In this document: piece by piece, positions 7,015 to 12,216 of the stretch | Layout: each line of letters opens with the position of its first letter | Numbering within the stretch: position 1 is the first letter of the stretch | DNA from: JASHVB01 sp049522565 | GTDB lineage: Bacteria; Pseudomonadota; Alphaproteobacteria; Acetobacterales; Acetobacteraceae | Assembly (NCBI GenBank): GCA_049522565.1 | Contig: JBEKNT010000382.1 | Coordinates: 1 to 12,216, forward strand | Direction of reading: 5' to 3' | Length of the DNA stretch: 12,216 bases | Notes under the pieces: model-generated | Database searches by the model: none | What the model was told of the DNA's origin: nothing | The model's input: only the letters and a program-made list of their open reading frames with translations | Program-made: the position numbers and the translations under genes

Positions 7015-8601
7015 ATGAACGACACCGACCTGCTACCCGGCGCGTCCGCCACCATCGTGGCGGACGCTGCTGCTTCGACTGCCCCTGCCCCTGCCCCTGC
7101 CTCAGCCCCGTCGCCGCCGCTGCGCGACGTCATGCTGTCGGGTCGCTTCATCGGCCAGCGCGACATCGCCCTGGAGGACACGCTCTCCGACTTCTTGCTC
7201 AGCGACGGCGGCGACGCCGTCGAGCGCTGGTTCGGCACCGAGACGGGACGCCGGCTGCGCGTCGATCCGGACGCGCTGCGCGGCGCGCTGGACCGCGACA
7301 TCGCCGCGATCGACACCCTGCTGTCGGAACAGGTGGACACCATCCTGCACGAGACGCGGCTGCGCCGCCTGGAAGGCACCTGGCGCGGCATCGCCTGGCT
7401 GGTTGACAGCACCGACCAGAGCAGCCGGCTCAAGATCAAATTGCTCAATGCCGGCTGGCACGAAATCTGTCGCGACCTGGAACGCGCCATCGAGTTCGAC
7501 CAGAGCCATCTGTTCCGCAAGGTCTATGAGGAAGAGTTCGGCACCCCCGGCGGCGAGCCATACGGCTTGCTGGTGGTGGACCACGAGGTGCGCCACCGCC
7601 CCTCCCCCACAGCGCGGACCGACGACGTCACCGCGCTCACCGCCTTGTCGGGGGTTGCGGCAGCGTCGTTTTGCCCGTGCATCCTCGGCGCCTCGCCGAC
7701 GCTGCTGGAAGTGGACAGCTTCGCCGATCTGGCCAGCGTCATCGACATCGCCGGGCCGCTGCGCAACCCCGACCATGCCCGCTGGCGCGGCCTCACGACG
7801 CGCTCGGACATGCGCTTCATCGGCATCGCATTGCCGCGTCTGCTGGCCCGTCCGCCCTGGGAAGATGACGGCACCCGCGCCGACGGATTCCGCTACGCCG
7901 AATACGCCCCCACCGGCGAGGAGCGGGTCTGGATGGGCGCCAGCTACGCCTTCGCGTCCGTGGTTGCCCGCGCCTTCGCCAACTACGCCTGGCCGGCGGA
8001 CGTCCGCGGCGTGGAAACCGACCGGGTCGGCGGCGGGCTGGTGGATGGCGTGCCGCTGGAGCCGTTCCGCACCGATCCCGACTTCGTCTGGTGCCGCGCG
8101 TCGGTGGAAATCGTCTGGAACGACCACCAGGAACGCGCGCTGCTGGACGCTGGGCTGATGCCGCTGTCCGCCATTCCATTCAGCGACGAACTGGTGTTCG
8201 GCGCCGTCCGCAGCTTGCTCGTGCCGCAGCGCTACACCGGCGCGACCGCGATGGCCGCCGATGCCAATGCACGGCTGTCGTCGCAGATCAATTCCATCCT
8301 GTGCGCCTCGCGTTTCGCGCACCACCTGAAGATGAAGGGCCGGCAGATGGTCGGCTCGTTCAAGACCGCCGACGAGATCGAACGGCTGTTGCAGGAGTGG
8401 CTGACGACATACGTCAACGCGAATGTCAGCTCCACCGGCGATTCCCGCGCGCGCTTCCCGCTCATCGGCGGTCGGGTCAGGGTCCAGGAACTGACCGGCA
8501 AGCCCGGCCATTTCGGCTGCGTCGTCCAGTTGCAGCCGCACTACCAGCTCGACGACGTGTCGGCGACGTTCCAACTCGTCACCGATCTCGGCGGCCGCTA
8601 A
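7015..8601 (+). CDS. Second TssC-like sheath protein (ImpD type)
   Basis: This 528-residue protein is a paralogue of the TssC half of the preceding gene and occupies the impD position of imp-type clusters, which also carry two TssC-like genes. Shared blocks are RLEGTWRGIAWLVDSTD (118-134), EFDQSHLFRKVYEEEFGTP (160-178), GGEPYGLLVVDHE (179-191) and SRFAHHLKMKGRQMVGSF (432-449). No TssB region is present. The N-terminus is an Ala/Pro-rich stretch (18-36), then LRDVMLSGRFIGQRDIALED (36-55), resembling the N-terminal helical region of ordinary TssC that the fusion lacks. The middle is more divergent (for example HRPSPTARTDD at 194-204), so it may have a specialised role. The ATG at 7015 has only a weak ribosome site (GGGCAG nearby), so translational coupling with tssBC is possible. 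It ends in tandem stops TAATAA. Confidence 0.9.
   Translation: MNDTDLLPGASATIVADAAASTAPAPAPASAPSPPLRDVMLSGRFIGQRDIALEDTLSDFLLSDGGDAVERWFGTETGRRLRVDPDALRGALDRDIAAIDTLLSEQVDTILHETRLRRLEGTWRGIAWLVDSTDQSSRLKIKLLNAGWHEICRDLERAIEFDQSHLFRKVYEEEFGTPGGEPYGLLVVDHEVRHRPSPTARTDDVTALTALSGVAAASFCPCILGASPTLLEVDSFADLASVIDIAGPLRNPDHARWRGLTTRSDMRFIGIALPRLLARPPWEDDGTRADGFRYAEYAPTGEERVWMGASYAFASVVARAFANYAWPADVRGVETDRVGGGLVDGVPLEPFRTDPDFVWCRASVEIVWNDHQERALLDAGLMPLSAIPFSDELVFGAVRSLLVPQRYTGATAMAADANARLSSQINSILCASRFAHHLKMKGRQMVGSFKTADEIERLLQEWLTTYVNANVSSTGDSRARFPLIGGRVRVQELTGKPGHFGCVVQLQPHYQLDDVSATFQLVTDLGGR
7081..7098 (+). repeat. Hexanucleotide tandem repeat (GCCCCT)3
   Basis: Three perfect GCCCCT units in frame inside the second tssC gene, encoding alternating Ala-Pro in its low-complexity N-terminal region. 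Because the unit is 6 bases, slippage would change linker length without shifting the frame. Confidence 0.8.
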
Positions 8602-8657
8602 TAATGGCGGGGCACCCCGGACTTCATGCGTGGCGCCCATAAAAACTTGAGGGATTC

Positions 8658-9473
8658 ATGAGCACGACCGACCAGACGGCCGCCGCCCTGTTTCGCGCCG
8701 GCAAATTGACAGACGCCATCGCCGCCGCACAGGCCGCATTGCGCAAGGCCCCCACCGACCTGAGTGCCCGCGTGCTGCTGGCGGAACTGTTGGCATTTTC
8801 GGGCAATCTCGAACGCGCCGACGTGATCCTCGACGCGGCCTCGACGATCGACCCGTCCAGCGCGCTGGTCGTCGCGGAATTCCGCCAACTCGTACGCGCC
8901 GACATGGCCCGGCGCCAGCTCTTCCGCGATGGCCGTGTGCCCGAGTTCCTGGGAGAGCCGACCGAAACGCAACGCCTGCAACTCGCGGCGCTGGTGGCCT
9001 TGCGGGCCGGCGACCTGGCGGAAGCGGCGCGCGAGGCAGCCGGGGCCGAGGCCGTGCGTCCGCACACCCCGGGTAAGCATAACGGCACCGCATTCGACGA
9101 CCTGCGCGATGTGGACGACCTGCTGGCCGGCAGCGTCGAGGTGCTGACCACGACCGGCAAATACTACTGGATCCCCACCGAGCGCCTGATCAGCGTCGAA
9201 CTCCATGCGCCGAAGCGCCCGCGGGACCTGCTGTGGCGCCGCGCGTCGATGTCGGTGGACCAGGGACCCGACGGCGATGTCTACATGCCGGTGGTATACG
9301 CCGGCGACGATACGATGACCGAAACGCAACGCCTCGGCCGTGAGACCGACTGGCAGCAGGCCGAGGGTGGCCCGGTGCGCGGTGTCGGCCAACGCGTGTT
9401 CCTGCTGGGCGAGGACGATGTCGCGATCATGGACCTCGGCACCCTGACGTTCACCCCGACAGCCGGCGCATGA
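8658..9473 (+). CDS. tagJ: TagJ (ImpE), sheath/ClpV accessory protein
   Basis: TagJ/ImpE (HsiE1 in Pseudomonas aeruginosa) binds TssB and is linked to ClpV-dependent sheath turnover in one class of T6SS. The 271-residue product has the usual length. Residues 1-130 are Ala/Leu-rich helical repeats of TPR type (AALFRAGKLTDAIAAAQAAL at 9-28; later helices at 35-60, 104-130). The C-terminal ImpE domain shows FDDLRDVDDLLAGSVEVLT (146-164), GKYYWIP (167-173), LHAPKRPRDLLWRRA (182-196) and GRETDWQQAEGGPVRGVGQR (227-246), the most diagnostic segment. GAGGG sits 4 bases before the ATG. The gene lies between the second tssC and tssE and overlaps tssE by ATGA. Its presence places this locus with the TagJ-containing T6SS class, as do the TssB/TssC sequence styles. 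Confidence 0.95.
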   Translation: MSTTDQTAAALFRAGKLTDAIAAAQAALRKAPTDLSARVLLAELLAFSGNLERADVILDAASTIDPSSALVVAEFRQLVRADMARRQLFRDGRVPEFLGEPTETQRLQLAALVALRAGDLAEAAREAAGAEAVRPHTPGKHNGTAFDDLRDVDDLLAGSVEVLTTTGKYYWIPTERLISVELHAPKRPRDLLWRRASMSVDQGPDGDVYMPVVYAGDDTMTETQRLGRETDWQQAEGGPVRGVGQRVFLLGEDDVAIMDLGTLTFTPTAGA

Positions 9474-9976
9474 GCGGACGCGCCGGCACGCGCGGCACCG
9501 CGGTTCGCATCCAGGCGCCGCTGCTCGATCGGCTGATCGACGATAACCCGGACCAGGCGCGCGACCCGCCCACCTCGGTCGCCGACACCATGACGGCGCT
9601 GCGCCAATCGGTGCGGCGCGACCTGGAAGGGCTGCTGAACGCGCGCCGGCGCTGGCGCTCCTGGCCAAAGTCGATGACCGAACTCGCCACGTCGCCGATC
9701 GGCTACGGCATTCCGGACTTTGCCTCCGGCGCGTTCAACGACGCGCGCCGCCGCGAGGAATTGCGCCTGGAGATCGAGGACACGATCCGCCGCTTCGAGC
9801 CACGCTTCCTGTCGGTGCGCGTGCATCTGGTGGATACGCACACGCAACTGGAGACCACGCTACGCCTGCGCATCGACGCCGTGATGCACGCCGAGCCGGC
9901 GCCCGAGGCGGTGACCTTCGACACGGTGGTGGATCCGACGACCGACGATGTACTCGTACGTGCGAAAGATTCATAG
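9470..9976 (+). CDS. tssE: TssE (ImpF), gp25-like baseplate wedge protein
   Basis: TssE is the T6SS counterpart of phage T4 gp25, a baseplate wedge component from which sheath polymerisation starts; it works with TssF, TssG and TssK. The 168-residue product fits the family. Recognisable blocks are LLDRLIDDNP (18-27), LRQSVRRDLEGLLNARRRW (44-62) followed by the gp25-style turn SPIGYGIPDF (75-84), IRRFEPRFLSVRV (106-118), and a C-terminal beta section with LRLRIDAVM (131-139) and FDTVVDPTT (150-158). The EPR motif typical of the family is at 110-112. The start ATG overlaps the tagJ stop (ATGA, 9470-9473), indicating coupled translation. It is followed by an unusual 202-bp palindromic spacer before tssF. 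Confidence 0.95.
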   Translation: MSGRAGTRGTAVRIQAPLLDRLIDDNPDQARDPPTSVADTMTALRQSVRRDLEGLLNARRRWRSWPKSMTELATSPIGYGIPDFASGAFNDARRREELRLEIEDTIRRFEPRFLSVRVHLVDTHTQLETTLRLRIDAVMHAEPAPEAVTFDTVVDPTTDDVLVRAKDS

Positions 9977-9979
9977 TAC

Positions 9980-10166
9980 ACCTCTCCCGCGGCGCGGGAG
10001 AGGTCGGCGCGCAGCGCCGGGTGAGGGTGCGGCGAGCGCCCCGAAACCCTTGCACACGTGCCTTCCGACGAGACCAGACGGTATCGTCTCGCGGCACCCT
10101 CACCCGCCGCTTCGCGGTGCGTCGATCCGCTTCGCGGCTCAACCCCGCGCGTAGCGCGGGAGAGGT
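9980..10166. repeat. 187-bp intergenic palindromic element with terminal inverted repeats
   Basis: This element fills almost the whole tssE-tssF gap (9977-10178). Its ends are 12-bp perfect inverted repeats, ACCTCTCCCGCG (9980-9991) and CGCGGGAGAGGT (10155-10166). Nested inside are a hairpin 9980-10004 (11-bp arms, 3-nt loop), a hairpin 10005-10019, a long-range 13-bp inverted pair (10018-10030 with 10094-10106), two copies of CCGCTTCGCGG (10107-10117 and 10127-10137), and a hairpin 10144-10160. No ORF with coding character is visible. The structure resembles miniature palindromic intergenic repeats (REP/MITE-like). No clear target-site duplication is seen. Its right end abuts the tssF ribosome site (AGGA at 10172-10175). 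Confidence 0.8.
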
Positions 10167-10178
10167 ATTGTAGGAAGC

Positions 10179-12041
10179 ATGTCTGACACCCTCCTGCCGT
10201 ATTACGATCGCGAACTCGCCGCCATCAAACGCCTGGCCGCGGAATTCGCCGAGACCCACCCGAAGATCGCCGGACGGTTACGCCTGTCCGCGGACGCGGT
10301 GGACGATCCACACGTCGCCCGGCTGCTGGAAGGCGTCGCCTTCCTCGCCGGACGCGTCCATCACCGGCTCGACGACGAATTCCCCGAGCTCACCGACTCA
10401 CTGCTCGGCCTGCTCTACCCGCATTACCTCGCCCCCGTCCCGTCCTGCATGGTCGCGCAACTCGACTGCCAGCCCGACCTGCTGATCCCGGCGCGCCTGG
10501 CCGCCGGCGTCGTGTTCGACACCGAACCGGTGCATGGCGAGACGTTGCGCTACCGCTCGACCAGCGCCGTCACGCTGTGGCCGGTCGACGTCGAGAGCGT
10601 CCGCCTCTCCGGCCTGCCGATCGTCGCGCCGCCCAATCCGGCCGCCAGCGGCGCCGCCGGCGTGTTGCGCATCACCCTGAAATGCCTGTCGCCCGACGCC
10701 ACCTTCAACCAGCTCGGCGTCGATCGCCTGCGCTTCTTCCTGCGCGGCCCCACCAACCAGACGCTGCCGCTGTACGAGCTGCTGTGCGGCCACGCGATCT
10801 CCGTCGCCTATGCCGACTCCGCGGTCGATAGCGCACCCGTGGTGGTGCCCGGCAGCAGCATCCAGCCTGCCGGCTTCGCCCCCGAGGAAGCTCTGCTGCC
10901 GTGGTCCGCACGCGGCTTCTCCGGCTTCCGGCTGCTGACCGAATACTTCGCCTTCCCGGAGAAATTCCTGTTCCTGGACTTCACCAAAATCGACACCAAG
11001 ACCATGGTGTCCGGCGGCAACAAGCTGGAGATCTTCGTCTATCTCGACCGCGCCGCCCCGGAACTGGAACGCAGCATCGGCCAGCCGGCCCTCGCGCTGG
11101 GCTGCACGCCGCTGGTCAACCTGTTTCCGCAGCGCTGCGAGCCGATCCGGCTGACCCACACCGATACCGAATACCGCGTGGTGCCGGACGCTAGGCGCCC
11201 GCGCGCCGCAGAGGTCTGGAGCGTCGAGCGGGTGCGCGAAACCCTGCCGGACGGATCATTCCGGCCCTGGCGCCCGTTCTACCGGCTGAACGACTCCGCG
11301 GGCGCCTCCGGCCCGCCGGCTCCCGCCCGCGGACCGTCCGGGGCCGGCAACGCCACGCCCGGCGGCTTCTACCACGTCGCCCGCCGACCCGCCGCGCCAG
11401 GCGTCCCGGGCACGGAAGTCTTTATCGCCCCGCACGACCCGGTATTCGATCCGGACAAACCCGCCGACACCGTGCTGTCGGTGGACGCGCTCTGCCTCAG
11501 TCGCGATTTGCCCACCGACTTGCCGTTCGGCGGCGGCCACCCGACCCTGCGGCTCGTCGAAGGGGCCGCCTCCGTCGCCGCCATTCGCGCCGTCACGCCG
11601 CCCACCACCACCCTTCGCCCGCCGCTGCGCGAACGAGGCTTCTGGCGCCTGGTGTCCCACCTGTCGCTCGGCCATCTCGCGGTCAGCGGCGGCGCCGATG
11701 GCGCGAACGCTCTGAAAGAGGTGCTGCGGCTCTACGACCTGCGGGAGACCGCGGAAACCCACAGCGCCATCGATGCCATCACCACCATCTCCGCCCGCCC
11801 CGGCACCGCACGCGCGCCCGGACGGCTCGGCGCCTTCTGCCGGGGGCTCGATGTGACCCTCGAATTCGACCCACGTACCTGGCAGGCCAGCGGCCTCTAC
11901 CTGCTGGCCTCGGTGCTGGAACACTTCCTCGCCCTGCACGGCACCATCAACAGCTTCACCCGCACGACCGTCACCCTGCGCGGCCGCCCGGGCACCGCCG
12001 CCGCCTGGCCCGCCCGCAGCGGCACCCGCGTGCTCGTATGA
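10179..12041 (+). CDS. tssF: TssF (ImpG/VasA), T6SS baseplate protein
   Basis: TssF is a baseplate wedge subunit that assembles with TssG, TssE and TssK beneath the sheath and tube. The 620-residue product has the family length and its diagnostic opening: LLPYYDRELAAIKRLAAEFA (5-24), HPKIAGRLRL (27-36), DPHVARLLEGVAFLAGRV (43-60), LDDEFPELTDSLLGLLYPHY (64-83). Further conserved blocks are GFSGFRLLTEYFAFPEKFLF (246-265), PLVNLFPQRCEPI (311-323), FWRLVSHLSLGHL (488-500) and ALHGTINSF (585-593). A Pro/Gly/Ala-rich stretch at about 373-397 probably forms a flexible loop. AGGA lies 3 bases before the ATG, directly after the palindromic spacer. The stop overlaps an ATG (ATGA, 12038-12041), but the frame that follows does not read like the expected TssG. 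Confidence 0.96.
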   Translation: MSDTLLPYYDRELAAIKRLAAEFAETHPKIAGRLRLSADAVDDPHVARLLEGVAFLAGRVHHRLDDEFPELTDSLLGLLYPHYLAPVPSCMVAQLDCQPDLLIPARLAAGVVFDTEPVHGETLRYRSTSAVTLWPVDVESVRLSGLPIVAPPNPAASGAAGVLRITLKCLSPDATFNQLGVDRLRFFLRGPTNQTLPLYELLCGHAISVAYADSAVDSAPVVVPGSSIQPAGFAPEEALLPWSARGFSGFRLLTEYFAFPEKFLFLDFTKIDTKTMVSGGNKLEIFVYLDRAAPELERSIGQPALALGCTPLVNLFPQRCEPIRLTHTDTEYRVVPDARRPRAAEVWSVERVRETLPDGSFRPWRPFYRLNDSAGASGPPAPARGPSGAGNATPGGFYHVARRPAAPGVPGTEVFIAPHDPVFDPDKPADTVLSVDALCLSRDLPTDLPFGGGHPTLRLVEGAASVAAIRAVTPPTTTLRPPLRERGFWRLVSHLSLGHLAVSGGADGANALKEVLRLYDLRETAETHSAIDAITTISARPGTARAPGRLGAFCRGLDVTLEFDPRTWQASGLYLLASVLEHFLALHGTINSFTRTTVTLRGRPGTAAAWPARSGTRVLV

Positions 12042-12071
12042 CCGGCTTGGGTGCCGCTGGGAAGCAGGCGA

Positions 12072-12139
12072 GGGGGACGCTGTCCCCCCTTGGTCCGCTT
12101 CGCGGCCCAAGCCCCTGCCAGGGGACAGTCGTCCCCTGG
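12072..12139. repeat. Array of three hairpins downstream of tssF
   Basis: Three consecutive inverted repeats: GGGGGAC-GCT-GTCCCCC (12072-12088); CTTGG.CCGC-TTC-GCGG.CCAAG (12089-12111, one mismatch); and CCAGGGGAC-AGTC-GTCCCCTGG (12118-12139). The core CCGCTTCGCGG of the middle hairpin is the same 11-mer found twice in the tssE-tssF element. No U-tract follows, so these are not ordinary intrinsic terminators, though they could hinder read-through or stabilise upstream mRNA. Confidence 0.75.
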
Positions 12140-12188
12140 ACTCCTTTCACTTGGTGCGGCGAGAGGGGGAGGGGGCACAAACCCGGCG

Positions 12189-12216
12189 TAACGCGGCGCG
12201 AATGCGCGCCGCATTA
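12189..12216. repeat. Inverted repeat at the right edge
   Basis: GCGGCGCG (12193-12200) and CGCGCCGC (12205-12212) pair around an AATG loop. After one C/A mismatch the flanks TAA and TTA pair as well, so the last 28 bases are nearly a perfect palindrome. It may continue beyond the window. Between 12140 and 12188 I see only GC-rich spacer with an 11-mer (GGTGCGGCGAG, 12153-12163) shared with the tssE-tssF element at 10026-10036. Confidence 0.65.

Noticed and set aside
7102..8640. A 512-codon minus-strand frame opposite the second tssC
   Set aside because: Same antisense-shadow pattern, with no recognisable motif and no ribosome site.
8604..8642. A 12-codon ORF between the second tssC and tagJ, overlapping a CGGGG-CA-CCCCG hairpin
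   Set aside because: No ribosome site and no other support; most likely chance in spacer DNA.
9948..10154. A 68-codon frame across the tssE-tssF spacer
   Set aside because: It is a translation of the palindromic element starting within tssE; no coding signature.
9980..10166. CRISPR array or tRNA/sRNA in the repetitive spacer
   Set aside because: Repeats are palindromic and unevenly spaced rather than regularly interspaced, and no cloverleaf or promoter-terminator pair is visible.
12038..12216. Calling the open frame after tssF as a partial tssG
   Set aside because: The translated sequence reads through four palindromes and lacks any TssG-like segment, so it is reported only as a finding.

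Overview
The window is part of a type VI secretion system (T6SS) locus from a GC-rich proteobacterium. The order tssA - tssB/tssC - second tssC - tagJ - tssE - tssF is the order of the Rhizobium leguminosarum imp cluster (impA, B, C, D, E, F, G). Together with the GC content and the GC-rich palindromic spacer elements this suggests an alphaproteobacterium, perhaps Rhodospirillales/Acetobacteraceae. The taxonomic guess is inference; no marker gene is present.

Layout: a leftward unit holds clpV (tssH, 1019-3661) and hcp (tssD, 503-982), 36 bp apart and closed by a strong intrinsic terminator at 444-475. Beyond the terminator lies an unrecognised small ORF (47-388, minus strand). A 113-bp spacer (3662-3774) separates this unit from a rightward unit: tssA (3775-4902), a 204-bp spacer with a plausible sigma70-type promoter, tssBC (5107-6984), a second TssC paralogue (7015-8601), tagJ/impE (8658-9473), tssE (9470-9976, ATGA overlap), a 202-bp spacer filled by a palindromic element, and tssF (10179-12041). 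The last 175 bp is another palindrome-rich spacer. tssG, tssJKLM and vgrG are not in the window and presumably lie beyond its right edge or elsewhere.

How the parts work together: TssE, TssF and TssA belong to the baseplate and its assembly; Hcp forms the inner tube; TssB and TssC form the contractile sheath; ClpV disassembles the contracted sheath; TagJ links the sheath to ClpV in systems of the Pseudomonas aeruginosa HSI-I class.

The outstanding feature is that TssB and TssC, normally two separate proteins, are one continuous 625-residue polypeptide here. The fusion appears to lack the first N-terminal helix of TssC, the region ClpV recognises in Vibrio cholerae. A TssC-like N-terminal segment is instead present on the neighbouring free TssC paralogue, which has no free TssB partner in this window. 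This suggests a sheath with a modified architecture or a modified recycling signal.
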